A stretch of DNA of 64,000 bases from Siphonodentalium dalli (lineage: Eukaryota > Mollusca > Scaphopoda > Gadilida > Siphonodentaliidae): contig CP136069.1 of assembly GCA_032622095.1 (NCBI GenBank), positions 122,072,126 through 122,136,125 on the forward strand, written 5' to 3'. Below are positions 22,739 through 35,869 of the stretch, in pieces (the stretch's first letter is position 1; every line of letters starts with the position of its first letter). Both the position numbers and the translations under genes were made by a program. Below the pieces are notes generated by a model, which saw only the letters and a program-made list of their open reading frames with translations, was not told the DNA's origin and ran no database searches.

Positions 22739-24598
22739 GGGCGTGAGAAACGGGAAATTTACTTTGTGTGACCTAACATGATTCAAATCACTGAATAGAT
22801 AAACTGGCAAACTGCCTTCCTAAAACTGTTGTAGAACATTTTCTTCAGTAGATTGTTAGTTCAAGAAAAGTTTCATCTGTTGTTATTATGGCTTTAATAT
22901 TTGCTAAATCGAGAAGTATTCATTATGTTCTGAGTAGAAAGTTATATGTTTAAAGAAGAAATCTTCAGTTAGATATAATATTTTCGATTCTGCCTTCTGA
23001 ATCATGCCATGACAGAATTTCAGGGACAGACATTGTTCAGCTGAATCCGGTTGGACAAAGTTTATGAAGTTGGATTTTTAGTATAGAGGGGTTTCCTAAA
23101 ATCACATTTAGTAGGTAGTGAGTATATTAATGCCTTGAAAACATGCCTTGAAAAGGAGTTTTGTAGAAATTTGGTTGTTGAAAATGCTGCCAGGAAGCAA
23201 TAGAGCAAAAACGGCTGTATTTTGTGATTGCCATCCGTCTGTCCATCCGTCTGTTAGCAGTTTTGGTTTCCGGATGATAACTTTAGTTCGGGTTATTTTA
23301 TCGGAACCAAATTTGATATGTGAGTTTTAATTTGGTTTATATTATCGGAACCAAATTTAGAAAATTCAGCGTCGGCCCATAATGACATTTCCAATACTAC
23401 AATTTAGTGTCACTGCCATTGTTTGTTTGTGTACAGTTCATAAAAGCACACCGGGCCTATTTTTCTTGTTTGCACCTGTGAGTCATATTCACTTTCGATA
23501 TAAATTATTAATAACTGCATTTAGGAAACCTCAAACCTCATTAGGGGTAATCAACAAAATCACCATCATTTTCCCTCATTCATACCCTTATACTCATACT
23601 CATCATCCAGTTGTTAATTAATCAGTTTCTGTTATAAAGATATTTGTCTTTATTTAAAGTTGGCCTTATTGTTTCAAGAACACTATTTCAGGCTGACACT
23701 CTTAAGTGGTGGTAACCAATTAATTCTTCAAACTTTCTCTACTCCAGAATTTTGCAAAAGAGAAGTTCTAAATATATAGAAAATTATCACGTTGCATTGT
23801 CTCATTTGATATGATAAGATCTATATAAATAGCTTTTGTAGCTCTGACTTTCAAGGGGTTTATAAAATATGCATAATAATATATTTAAGGCTTTAGCATA
23901 AATCTACAATGTATTATTAAGCATGGAATATGGGAAACAACTTCATACATGATGGATTACACTTTTCATCATATTTAGACATGCTGGCCCTTTGGATCCA
24001 TGTCCCTCACAGAACTCCATAATACTGAATTTTTAAAACTGCCTTCTATAAATCGACATATGTGATGTGAGTGATTATGTGACATAACACTTTGAGAATT
24101 GATGTGAAATGTATTATCTGGTTTATGGTTGGACTGGCTGTAAAAATAAAAAGCAGCAGTGTGAACATTTTCAACACAATACTTTTATAAAATATGAAAT
24201 TTTACTGTTTTAAAAATTAAGTTTATTGTTCACCTTTCCTGCTGAAAATTAATGCTCAATTAAAAAAAAATTTAAATATCAATTCTGTATCAACTATATG
24301 TAAACCAAATAAAAAATTACCTTTTCTGGCTTGTTTGTGATACTGATCAAGGACAAAATTGCTGAAAAAATTTCCAATTTTCTATGTTTAAGCACTTTCA
24401 ACAGGTTTATATGTTTTATGTTTGATCCTCATTCATGATTCTTCATAATTGTAGGGCAATTATTTTGGTATGATAAAAGAAGATATCTATGCACCACACA
24501 TTATTCACCATTCTGGAATATATTTTATATAGGTCCCTGTGAGGTTCTACTCAATTTCGACATTGATCTGATTAGGGAATGATATTGATTTTGGCTCT
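22739..24598. other. Intergenic, no gene seen
   Basis: A degenerate (tccgtctg)n block with 'ggaaccaaatttg' phrases near 23230-23360 resembles the repeat at 2930-3490. Nothing else was recognised. Confidence 0.4.
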
Positions 24599-24960
24599 TT
24601 AACCCTTTACCCAACAGAACGGCCCTGTGCCAATGCATTCTCTTATATATGCGAGTCGACCATAGGTCGCCTCGCATATATAAGAGAATGCATTGGCTTA
24701 ACACATTAAAAATTATAAAATTGTTAAAGAATGCAAAGGCCAATGCATTCTCTTATATATGCGAGGCGACCTATGGTCGACTCGCATATATAAGAGAATG
24801 CATTGGCACAGGGCATAACTGTAACCATCACAATGTGGTCAATGAGCCGGTTCCAATGATATCCATATTTGTATGGTTTTATTGAGACAGACCCAAGATA
24901 ATTTAGGCTGTTGCAGCTTTATTTGGCCGTTTTTGGCCGGTTTGTTGGGTAAAGGTTTAA
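24599..24960. repeat. TTAA palindromic MITE, family C, copy 1
   Basis: The ends TTAACCCTTTACCCAACAGA and TTGTTGGGTAAAGGTTTAA are inverse and sit on TTAA. Two copies of the shared core palindrome (cattctcttatatatgcgag and inverse) occupy 24630-24695 and 24739-24815. The copy at 55572-55960 is the same element in reverse orientation. Confidence 0.85.
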
Positions 24961-25088
24961 ATGAACTGAAGGCATTCAAAGTGGGTTCATTCAAATGAAT
25001 ATAACTTTTTTTTATAAAAGTCTGTAAATCAACAATCATCAATCAACAAGAACATGTAAAAATATATCAACTTTTCTTATTTTCATTA

Positions 25089-25302
25089 TTAACCCTTTCA
25101 TGATGGCAGCTGCACTGGTCCAGCATTAAAAATCGTGTGCCAGTGTATTCTCTTATATATGCGAGTCTCCCATAGGGAGCCTCACATATATAAGAGAATG
25201 CACTGGCTGTCAACGTCTATGGGCGACTCGCATATACAAGAGAATGCATTGGCACAGGGTTTTTTGTAAAATTTCAGGAAGCTCCAGTCATGGAAGGGTT
25301 AA
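25089..25302. repeat. TTAA palindromic MITE, family B
   Basis: TTAACCCTTTCATGATGG on the left and its inverse-type end GGAAGGGTTAA on the right enclose the shared tatatatgcgag palindrome twice. Confidence 0.8.
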
Positions 25303-26380
25303 TAACTCTCCAATAATGAGATTTTACTTGTCAAAACTATTACCGATCAAAAGTAAAATAAGATATCAAAGTTTAATCAAAACTTTATGGTAAAAACATT
25401 CAAAAATGTCAAAGCATTGAAAAGTATTCTGAAAATCATTGTAGACCAGTTTAGACTAAATTATTTAAGCTTACTATACACTATTGGTGATGACATTTCG
25501 CTGTAACCCCTTTTGTTTACATAATATTTGTTTTAACTTGCGATATTTATTTATTGGAGAACTATCAACACAAAGTTTATGATCAGTTTCTCTATGTTCT
25601 TCTCAGTGGTGATGTTTTTACACTTTAAATTTTGTGCACATTTACCCACTGTGAGTGCCTTTATGCAGCTGAATATGTGACATTCACAGATAAACAATGC
25701 ATTCTGCCCTTTTGAATTAGTAAGTGAAGTCATTTACCATTTCTTCATCCCTTTTAGCCCTATGTGACTCTCCAAGAGAAATTGAGGGTCGGATATCTGT
25801 TGACAAATAATTCTGTTGATAAATAATTCTTAGCTCTACATGTACATACAATCTACAAGTTTAACATCTGATTGTAAAATCTTGGTTGCTGACTTCAAGG
25901 TAACCTTGGGCTATATCCCCATATGCTCAATTCCAATGAAACCATTTTCGTCATTTCGTATCTATCATTAGATTGTTCGTTAGGTTTCATACGTTGTGCA
26001 TTATTGGTGGAGTTTTTATTCAAACAATCACATCTATCATAAGTTTCCTCCAGTATTATATCTCTCTCATTAATTCTAATCATGAGTTAGTAGTAAATAC
26101 ACTTGAAATCTGACTTCAGGAACTTCATAAGAAAGATGTAGATTCTTCGATGGACATCATGACCTATCAGAATTATTTTGCTTATACAGAATCAATGTCG
26201 CCATTATAGATAATATATAGGGCACCTATTTTTCGAGTGAGAATTCTTTGAGTATAATTCATCTTTTATTCAGCAAATATCATCTGTGTGCAAAACATAT
26301 CCGCTATCAAGTTAAGGTCAGTATTAAGGAAACCAAAGAGACAACCATTACCTCATGGTCATCTCAGAATAGCTGATTAC
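25303..26380. other. Intergenic, no gene seen
   Basis: No gene or clear repeat was recognised. Confidence 0.4.
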
Positions 26381-26382
26381 TA

Positions 26383-27195
26383 AAGGGACGGGCGGCCTTC
26401 GTTTGTAGGTTATAATTTAGAAATAATATTATCAAATTATGATAATTTCCTCAAGAATTTACTAATATTATAGCATAATGATGACATGAATGTGATATTA
26501 TTCACAAAACACGCTTTGTGTCCGAGAAAATACAGGTCGACTGTTTAGTTTCTCGCAAAAGGTGCAGTGAATTGTTTATAAGCAGAGTCACGATATTGCG
26601 CCATTTCCTTATATAGATTTGCGTGCTTTATACGTCGATTGTAAACCCCTAATTTGGTGTGCCTACAACTTACAATACGACTCTATTAATATTCCTTCTT
26701 TGGTATGTATTACCATATATAGGTTAGGAGCAAATACTAACTGGATTGAAAAATATTCATCTCTTTGCAAGAACAATTATATTATGTACACGTTTGCTGT
26801 CTGATCATTTCCCAATCATGAAGTAATATGGATTAGCTTGATTTTGAACTGACAGCGGGTAAAATAAAATTTGGTGTGATTTGAATTCGATTGTTGATTG
26901 GGTCAATAATTTTATCTGCGTATTCCACAGCGCATTGGAACATTTTCATTGGACAATATGGTAGTTCAAAGTGTTTGGCTATAAACAATCGGTTCCACAA
27001 CATTTTTGATGTTTGTTTACATAACCAACTGTAACCAAGGGTACAAAAGTGACAATAACATGCATTGTACGTGATATTTATGATTGGTATAAGAACAACA
27101 TCTGTCTATTATATAATATTCTTTCTGTTTATGGCGGTTTTAGTGGATGTGACTATTTTAACACCTATACCCATAGGGAAGGCTGCCCATATCTT
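26383..27195. mobile_element. TA-flanked TIR element, copy 2
   Basis: The ends AAGGGACGGGCGGCCTTCG and (complemented) AAGATATGGGCAGCCTTCC are adjacent to TA at 26381-26382 and 27196-27197. The interior (26950-27150) matches 8215-8470 of copy 1. Non-autonomous. Confidence 0.6.
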
Positions 27196-27197
27196 TA

Positions 27198-28413
27198 ATA
27201 CTCTGATTCAACATTTAATTTGCATGAGTTTGGTGCAAGTTTAGTGATGGAACAGTGATATTGATCAACACTCAATATATTTTTGTAAATCACTATATTT
27301 TCCTTCGAAATCCATTGTTTCGGAAAATCAGGCATAACAGTTGTCATTTCTTTGAGCTCTTTAAATTGGTGTTTTGTGTCCTGATTCAGCTACCTAGACT
27401 GTATACACTGCAAATCAGAGACACTCACAGAGAATTCATCATCGTGATTGGACATACTTCATTTCATATTTTGACATCCAGACTCAGAATAACTGATATT
27501 AGGGCCTGTTCACATTGCTTTCACCATGTTTGGATTGTGATTCATACAATATATAATGTTCCACCACTCAGATTAAACTACATGTAAAAACTGTTGTTTA
27601 AACATTCTTTGATAAACTAAGCTTTGAATTGTTGTTCTGATCTTGATTTGTGTTTGTCACATTCCATATATTTCATTGCTTGTGATGTTCAGAGCTTATT
27701 TACTATCCAGTGAACAACTGTTCTTATAATTAATTCTAAGTGTTTTTTCATGTACCGTACTGTAAAATCGAGGCAGAGTCGGTACAGTGGACGACAATAC
27801 CCGCTTGCAAGAATTTTTTTTTTTTAAGTTATAACAAAGCCATGAAGATTTCAACATCTCTGCGTCATCGGTGATAACTGAAGATATTCTAGAGTTTGGT
27901 GTGATTTTATGCTGAGACACCAACAAATAGCTGTTTGAATACAAATCTTGCTACTCATTTGAGCAAAATTAGAATGCTCTTCATTGGACTGTTCAAAGTT
28001 TTTTTTCAGGTTTGCAAGAAAATTACATAATTCTACTCACCATTCCGACTTATTTTCTCTCTCTCCACCTCGAATTACAGTACTACGAAATCACGTTCCA
28101 ATAATTACTTCAGTTCATCCACAATGTCAAAAGTTTCTCAAGCTGACAATCTCCAGAGAAGGACTGAAAAGCCCCAGGTTTGGATTAGTGTAAGTAATCC
28201 CAAGACTACCGAACATATCACCCGCATCAGGGCTTGCCATGCTGGTTAACACATTTTCCAAGTCTTGTGATAACAAGATGTTTGTTCTTTGATTAAAAAG
28301 ATAGTTCATGTTGGAATATCTGAAACTTGTTAAAATTAAAATTATACATCATTGAAAAGTTTATTTGAAATGGGTGCACATGTGTATGACTAAATGTCCA
28401 GTCCAGACTGCTT
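27198..28413. other. Intergenic, no gene seen
   Basis: Short open frames on both strands lack conserved features. Confidence 0.4.
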
Positions 28414-28421
28414 GTATGAAG

Positions 28422-29765
28422 TAGAGCTGAAACGGTTAGACGGTTAACCGGTTAGCATCCGGTTTGCGACGTAACCGGTTAGAAAAAAATGAACCGGACG
28501 TAACCGCATCCAGTTGTCAGTTGAATGTGAACGTGAATAATCCTCAAAATATTAGGTTAAATGATGCAAAACTATAATACTAAATCCCGTGTCACCGATA
28601 GTAGAGTGCAATGCAAGCATTAATTGGTACACGCGGTAGTATCAGATACTTAGTAGCAATTCTCGAACTGTCTGGAAGTGTCGGCTACCTTCAATCAATT
28701 CCGACCCTTTGAAGTTTTCTTCCGACAAAAGCACGTGTGCAGTCACTGTGTATCAAGTCTGAATGCACACAAGGAAGTGACAACGTAAAAGTGGCGTTGT
28801 GTGGCAATGCGTGCTTTCGTAACTTAATAGTTAATACTGCACGAAGCAACATGGATTAAAATTGGAATCACACCACGACATACTATATATAAAACTGTTT
28901 TACAGTCGGGTTTATAAAAACTATGTAAGTCGACAAAGTTTGAAGATTGAGATCAGCTGCACAATGTCTTCACTCTTCCCGTTCTTCCTCCCTGTTGTGA
29001 TTTAATATGATCAATTCAATTGAGTGACCAAACAGACATCGTAGTTGAAGCAACCCAAAACTTCTTCAATAATTTTCCCTTTTATCAAAGAAATTGATGT
29101 TCCATGCTACTCTGTAACTGGTTGTGCCTGTGGGACTAATTAACACTCAATTTGGCAGTAATTGCTATATGTTAAGTGATTGCATACTAAAACCGAAACG
29201 TAAATTATATAACCTCCCAACACTAGTGTCCGCTATCATGATACCGACGAATAGCTCGAATACTGAATAGGACTGCGAGTCTGACCTAACTGATCTTCCT
29301 TTTTGTTCTCTAGTTATTACTTTCTTGTCTTTATATATAATGCATTGGAGGATATACCAATGATGATAATGATATATTACATATCTTTAATATATAGTTT
29401 TGTTACTCGTTTTACCAATACCCATACTATTTTACTCGTTTTACAAATGCCCAAACATATGCTAATCACGGCAAATAAGCGATCTCCCCTGCCATTCACA
29501 AATTTCACTTGCTCATTCCCCATCACGACTCACGAGAGCGAGCAAAAGAACAGTGAATGCGTGTTTTTGAATATCGTTAAATGCCGTGAATAAGGTCTTT
29601 ATTTCAGCTACTACTTCTCACCTAGGTTTGTCCCTGGAGCATGGCATAATGTCGACATAATTAGTGTGAGAGAAGTCCGCTAGAAATTTAGCGGTTAACC
29701 GGTTGAAATCCGGTTAACCCCGATGGTTAACCGGTTAGAAGAATGGGTCAACCGTTTCAGCTCTA
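28422..29765. mobile_element. Non-autonomous hAT element with 8-bp target duplication
   Basis: The inverted ends TAGAGCTGAAACGGTT and AACCGTTTCAGCTCTA are exact. Both subterminal regions carry clusters of the palindromic block ggttaaccgg. A perfect 8-bp direct repeat GTATGAAG flanks the element (28414-28421 and 29766-29773). It is 1344 bp with no transposase frame. Confidence 0.92.
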
Positions 29766-29773
29766 GTATGAAG

Positions 29774-31081
29774 AAATTATATTTTAGTAGATATATCTAT
29801 ATTTTTTAATAATAAATAAATAAAGATATCCTTTTCTTTCATTAAACTAATTATGCAAGCTTTGCTTCATTGTAAAACTTGTTACTATAACAAGGGGAAA
29901 TATGAACATCTTCCTTGTATCTGTAGCCTATAGCCAACCAGCTGCTGATACAAATATATTGCTCTACACCATATTTCATATATACTTTTCAATGACATAT
30001 ACTTAAAATTTGACAGATCTCTGACATTCCAACTGGACCTATTCTTTCATGCTTATGTGTTAGTATATTGTCCATCAATGGTGCTGAATGTCAAGTAATT
30101 GGAAACAATATATTACTTTATATGTTTTAAGTTAATTTGTTTCTCCTTCATATTTGGCAGATTCCATGAGTATTTGTCAATGGAATATATGTATGTTATT
30201 TGGCAAAATATTGACAACTTAACATTATGGCCAGTTCAAATCCAGATTTGGCATATATTGACAAAGATTTACACAATTTAGAATTTGAAATCTCAAATTT
30301 ATTTATTATTATTTTATTCAATCTACCTACCTACACAAAAATTGAGAAAACATTAATCTCAAAACACATGATTAAAACGAAATGGCCTCAAGAACATAAG
30401 AGTTTAATATCGGAGCAATATTCCTCTCCACCACCCATAGGCATTTGTTTGTATCCTGTGATAAGGGTGCTAACTCTATTTGTTGTGATGTCCAAATTTG
30501 ATTGTGTGGAAGATCTCAGATTGCTAGTTGTTACTTGAGCAGAAAAGGTCATTCTCTCCAGAAAAAAGTGGGACATGATTATCTTGCTTTGTAATTTCTC
30601 AGTCTCTGTCAAAAGTGCAAAAGAAGACACCGGGTTGGATATTACATTGAAATTGACTTTTTCCATGAAATTAGTTTGTACTCGCATGCCTGGAAATGTA
30701 TTATACAACATTATGGAGGTCATTACAATAATTTGATTTTAAAATTGTCTTTAAATTAAATTTTTTAGAATCTGTTAATCAGTTAGAATGTTAAGCATTA
30801 TTCGTACAGGCAGCACGATTTGAAGTCTATTTAGCCATTCCCACTTACTGTGAGAGTGACCTCTTCAGATTTACTTGATGCATGCGTGGTCTGTTGGATA
30901 TTTGTGAGAGACAGTAACATGAGATGTAAATAAGGAAATTAGTGTGTTGTTATTACCTTTGTCAGGTCTTTAAGATACCACTCTGGAAATCTAGCTGTGA
31001 ATTATGTCAATTTATGTAAAACAGAAAATTTTCCCAATTTGAAATCATGTCAAGTCTTCTACAGTACTGCACAAGACTGGA
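29774..31081. other. Intergenic, no gene seen
   Basis: A 111-codon open frame on the minus strand (30388-30723) has no recognisable features and was not accepted as a gene. Confidence 0.4.
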
Positions 31082-31213
31082 TATAGTGGGTCTGACATTA
31101 CAGAATGAGGTCCCTGGAGGGTGAATTTAGTGACACTATCTCGCACAGTGGGCTAGCATCGCCAAATTCACTAACATCACTAAACTCACACTCTGGGACC
31201 TCATTCTGCAAAT
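31082..31213. repeat. Palindromic repeat family D, single palindrome
   Basis: cagaatgaggtccctggagg pairs with an inverse ending ggacctcattctgcaaatg. Confidence 0.75.
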
Positions 31214-31752
31214 GTTAGACACACTTTATCCAGGCTTGGTGCTGTAATATTAATAATTTAGTTTTGGAGTTTTCACATTATTTAAAGTGAAATTCTCCAT
31301 AAAAACTTACCAAAGAAAAAAAAACATTCCTTATCTGAAGAATTCAGTGTGCATTTGATATTTTAATTTCCAGCATCCTTGTTATCTTTGTGTCATACAT
31401 ATCCGACCAAGCTATGCTTTTTAAGGGTTGATGTAATAATGTTGTTTGGAATAATGTTGCCAAGCAAATTGTTAATGTAAATTGTTTCTTAAACCTTTTT
31501 TATCCAAATTTATCCTATGTAAATATATCTTCTGTTTAAAGAAAAATTAAATCAAAATAAAAAAAAAACATTTTGTATCTTATGTTGGGTTTCTTCCTGG
31601 AGTTTTGTCCAATAGTTTTGGTTATATGTCAGATAATTAAGCACCATGGTGGTTTCAATCCCCATATTTAGCTCGCTGTTGTTATATCAGGTTATATCTG
31701 TGGATCTCAATAGGTTGAGAAATACATTAAAGACTTGCACATACCACAGAAG

Positions 31753-32006
31753 CAAGCCTTGAAATAGTGTGTCTGTCATTTGGAGAATGAGGTCCCCAGA
31801 GGGTGAATTTAGTGATGCTACCCTGCATAGTGGGTTAGCATCACCAAATTCACCCTCTGGGGACCTCATTCTGCTTACACCTCAGCAGAATGAGGTTCCC
31901 AGAGGGTGAATTTGGTGATGCTAACCCGCTATGCAGGGTAGCATCACTAAATTCACCCTCTGGGGACCTCATTCTCCAAATGACAGACACACTATTTCAA
32001 GGCTTG
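31753..32006. repeat. Palindromic repeat family D, full-length double palindrome
   Basis: Outer ends caagccttgaaatagtgtg and the exact inverse enclose two adjacent palindromes. It is 254 bp with very high arm identity. Confidence 0.9.
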
Positions 32007-32224
32007 CACAGAAGGCCCTATTCAAGTCATAGAATTTAGAAATTTGGGTCACGACTTTTCTTCACCTTTGAACAATAAAATATGTTCCTTGTAATCTATT
32101 CTTCATATTGCAAAAATAGAATGATTGTACCGGTAACACTTTTCTGTGAAAAATAAAATTGGATATAAAGTTATATAATTATGCAATTTCAAGTTTTTCC
32201 GAGTATATGAAACTTATATATTGA

Positions 32225-32954
32225 TACTAGAAGGTGACCCGACTTCGTCCGGGCTTTGACCTTGAATTGACCATTTTGAAGGTCAAGTGGGGTCAAACAC
32301 CAACACCCCAAAAATGGTGGAAATCGGCCCAGTGGATACCGAGATACCCTATGCATCAAATTTCGTCCGTAAAAATCTGCCAGTTTAACCCGATTTGATT
32401 TGCACTCAAGTATATAAACGCGCCTCATTAATTATCAAGTTTCAACGTAAAGATAAATTACCATCGGTGCCCGAGATATCGCCAAGACGTCTGAAACAGT
32501 CAAATGCATCGGCCGGTTAAGCGTTAACGTGATCTAACGTTATGACCTCTAACGACGTCATAGAAGTTACGCATTGTTTTTATCCTGATGGAAGATAGTA
32601 CCACTTCTTCTTGATAATTGAGGCAGATAACTAAAACGGATACATACGCATTATATATCGTTGGAAAGAGGAAACACGAAAGATTCTCACAGTGTCATTA
32701 TTATGACTGGCATTTTATTATTCGCGCTGTTTCGAATCGATTTGTAAGCACCGAACTCAAATGAAAGTCCCGTAACACAGCGTAAAAACAGATTTGACCT
32801 CGGCACGTGAAAAGTTTACCTCGGATCTGAAAATCAATAGGACTATGTCACCCCCTGGCCGAAAATAACCCCACATACCAAGTTTCATCGAAATCGGTTC
32901 ATCGCGATCACACAGACACACACACACACAGATCTTCCAAAATATATAATAGAC
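32225..32954. repeat. Retroelement-like repeat, first unit
   Basis: It begins actagaaggtgacccgactt and ends in an (AC)n-rich tail followed by 'gatcttccaaaatatataa'. The neighbouring unit ends the same way ('cttcaaaatatatatgag'), so two related units lie head to tail. No reverse transcriptase frame is visible. A non-LTR 3' end or SINE-like repeat is one possibility. Confidence 0.5.
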
Positions 32955-33525
32955 TAGCCGATGACCCCGACGTTGTCCGGGCTATTCAAAAAACAAATTT
33001 CAAGTAGATAGCTCCACCCGTTTCCGAGTTCTGGTCTGCGCATGCGCGAAGCTGGCGTCGCACGGGCTCGGCGACCCGATAAAATTCGTATCCGGGGCAA
33101 GATACATTCACATAGCAAATTTCAAGTCGATAGCTCCACCCGTTTCCGAGATCTGGTCTGCGCATGCGCGAAGCTGGCGTCGCACAGGCTCGGCGAACCG
33201 ATAAAATTTGTATCCGGGGCAAGATACATTCACATACCAAATTTCAAGTCGATAGCTCCACCCGTTTCCGAGATCTGGTCTGCGCATGTGCGAAGCTGGC
33301 GTAGCACGGGCTCGGCGACCCGATAAAATTCGTACTCAGGGCAAGATACATTCACATACCAAATTTCAAGTCGATAGCTCCACCCGTTTCCGAGATCTCG
33401 TCTGCGCATGCGCTGCACGGGCGTCGCACGGGCTCGCCAATACGACAACGACGACCGCCCGGTCAAACTACACACACGTATCAAGTTTCGTCCCGATCGG
33501 TCGAGAATCGTAGATTTGTATTAAT

Positions 33526-33557
<32 letters not shown>

Positions 33558-33590
33558 TACAGACAGAGGTCTTCAAAATATATATGAGAT
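32955..33590. repeat. Repeat with 122-bp tandem array and CAGA tail
   Basis: It starts actagccgatgaccccgacg. Four copies of a GC-rich 122-bp unit follow (offsets 33001, 33123, 33245 and 33367; the last is partial), each containing gatagctccacccgtttccg and tctgcgcatgcgc. The unit ends in a (CAGA)n tail near 33523-33566. Overlapping open frames on both strands follow from the tandem repetition. Confidence 0.8.
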
Positions 33591-33834
33591 TTCATGTATT
33601 TTAAAATATTGACCTGCTTTATCACTCCTTCCAAATTACATACTTTGTCTCTCTACTTTTCGGTCATTATTGATTGGATTTCGATATTTGATATGCTCAT
33701 GAACCACCATTGTGGGCGGGGGGGGGACACGTTTCCATTGTATTTCAGTCATCGTAAGTCATGTTTGAATTATCTTTAGTTTGTTCATAAGGCATCCTGA
33801 ATGGAACAATATGAACATGTAAACTGCTTCGTCG

Positions 33835-34600
33835 ATCCATTATATCCCCATGACCGAAGGAAATGGTGAGTATACTGGATTGCATGTGTTCCGTCCATTG
33901 GGGGCAGATATCTCAACTACCGGTTGTCGGATCTCAATGAAATTTGGTATGGATATTCACTACTATTGAGGACATTCAATGGAGTGTTCAAACATTTTGG
34001 TAAGATTTTCCATTCTCGAGTTATTCATCTTTGTTGTCCCCCGACGTTTCCGTCGGAGGACTATAGAAATGACCCTCTTCCGTCCGTCCGAGATTGGGTA
34101 CCTTCATGGTGTAATCAACTCCTCCTACAGTTTTAAATGTAGAGATTTGAAACTCTGGGATATTGTTCCTAACATGTTGGTGATTTGCAACATCTATATA
34201 GCTAATAAAAAATTTCATTTTTTCCATATTTTCGGGGGGTTTTTGACTTAGAAATTTTTTAACATTTTTGCCTTTTGGATGAGATTGGGTACCTTCAAGG
34301 TGTAATCAACTCCTCCTACAGTTATACTGTATAACATTGTTGCAAATAGTATCCTTCTAACAAATCCAATCATGAAGTTTACCACTCGAGTCGGGGGACA
34401 TGTGGTCTGCGACCTTTTATTTATTTGGAAATGATTTTTGTCAGTCTGAGCAGACACGTCAACCACAGGTTGTCTCAATGATATTTGGTATGGATGTTCA
34501 CCACTGTGAACATTTAGAGGAGTGTTGTTCATCTTTATCTGAAAATATTGATAAAAAGTGGGCGGGGTGGGTATGCACCTGGTAACATCCCAGTTCTTGT
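33835..34600. repeat. Composite repeat (same kind as 1085-2620 and 47067-47582)
   Basis: It contains 'gtatactggattgcatgtg', 'tctcaatgaaatttggtatg' and an inner unit (about 34036-34401) bounded by gtcccccgac and gtcgggggacat. 'Ggtgtaatcaactcctccta' occurs twice inside, and its inverse occurs twice at 47269-47453. Confidence 0.6.
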
Positions 34601-34786
34601 TTCTTCTGAAGTTATGGCCCTTAATTAACCCTTTTTATAATAAATGGATTCTCCCACTCAGTTACAAAAGTCTACATTGGAATGGTCTATTGTTCATTTA
34701 GAGGGGTGTTCAGGATAAATTAGCAGGCGAAAGTCAGACAAAAATAATACAATTGCTGAAGGATTTATATTCATTGGCGGGAAATG

Positions 34787-34843
34787 TTCAGATAATAAGT
34801 TGAACAAACAACCTATGGTCGTTTGTTGAACTTATTATCTGAA
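34787..34843. repeat. Hairpin repeat (ttcagataataag family), copy 1
   Basis: ttcagataataagttgaac and its exact inverse are separated by a short loop that is itself partly palindromic. Confidence 0.8.
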
Positions 34844-34993
34844 GTTACATTCCCTAAGGGAACTACCCATCAATGAATAATTAGAAAAGAAAGGGTTAAG
34901 AGTGTAAATAAAAAGTCCTTCTCCATCATCTTAGATCGTGGTGAATGATCTTAGGTATAATCATGAATCACAATGGAATGAAGAATAACCTCA

Positions 34994-35110
34994 TGCAACC
35001 AAGCCTGGAATGAGGTTCCCAGAGGGTGAATTCAGTGATGGTACTCTGCACAGTGGGCTATCATCATGAAATTTACTATCTGGGGACCTCATCTTCTGGG
35101 AAGTATCTGG
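34994..35110. repeat. Palindromic repeat family D, diverged copy
   Basis: gaatgaggttcccagagggt is followed by a degraded inverse ending ggggacctcat. Confidence 0.6.
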
Positions 35111-35292
35111 AGTCGTCTCAAAGTAACATTGTTTTAAGTTACTTTTTCCCTTCTGTTCAGTTGCTACATGTTTATCCCCTAATTTTCAGAAGACAAAATG
35201 CATAATCGAGGTGACTAATGGGTGAACATCACCAACTTCAACTAAGGAACTTCAATCTGATCCTAGGAGTCCCATAGCAATTAGCGGCCTAA

Positions 35293-35345
35293 GCAGAATG
35301 AGGTTCCCAGAGGGTGAATTTGGTGATGCTCGCCCACTGTACATT
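35293..35345. repeat. Palindromic repeat family D, left half only
   Basis: gcagaatgaggttcccagag starts a copy that breaks off near 35345. Confidence 0.6.
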
Positions 35346-35480
35346 GGTTATAAGGGATAATGATTTTTCCCTTCAAATTTATTGTTTGAAATTGAGATTT
35401 TTTGGAAAATTCAGGAATGGGTCCCCTTCTTAACCTGTTCAAATACTAAATACTCGTTGAAGAGTAGCATATTCCTTAAG

Positions 35481-35533
35481 AAATGTTCAGATAATAAGTC
35501 CAACATTTTATTCAACTTATTATCTGAACATTT
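35481..35533. repeat. Hairpin repeat (ttcagataataag family), copy 2
   Basis: aaatgttcagataataagt and the inverse, with a short AT loop. Confidence 0.8.
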
Positions 35534-35694
35534 CCCCACCATTACAAAGGATTCCTTATTACTGATTTTTAAATGTGCATTGTGAATTTTAAAAGCTCAT
35601 GTGCTAGTTTATCCTGTCATTCAAACGTTTATATTTGTTTTAAATAAATTTTAAATCAATACAGCTTTGGTTTAGAGACTTGATTGGTGACATA

Positions 35695-35867
35695 CAGTAA
35701 TGCTCTAAATAATCGACTCCTTAACCACAGCAAAATTATGGGTAACTTTTCAGGATTTAGCCGAGAGCTTTCCGATGAATGCGAACAAGCCATATTTCCG
35801 ACTAAATCCTGAAAATTTACCCATAATTCCGCTGTGGTTAAGAAGTCGATTAATTAGAGCATAACTG
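35695..35867. repeat. TA-flanked palindromic MITE beginning CAGT
   Basis: The left end CAGTAATGCTCTAA and inverse right end TTAGAGCATAACTG lie next to TA on both sides (35693-35694, 35868-35869). Long inner arms match (tatgggtaacttttcaggat with inverse atcctgaaaatttacccata). CAGT ends and TA flanks fit pogo/Tc1-mariner derivatives. A half copy lies at 56327-56430. Confidence 0.75.
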
Positions 35868-35869
35868 TA

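Noticed and set aside
30388-30723. A 111-codon minus-strand open frame
   Set aside because: No domain, no splice context and no repeat-independent sign of coding; compatible with chance in AT-rich DNA.
32986-33513. Overlapping frames of 75-94 codons on both strands
   Set aside because: They follow the 122-bp tandem units and have no independent coding sign.
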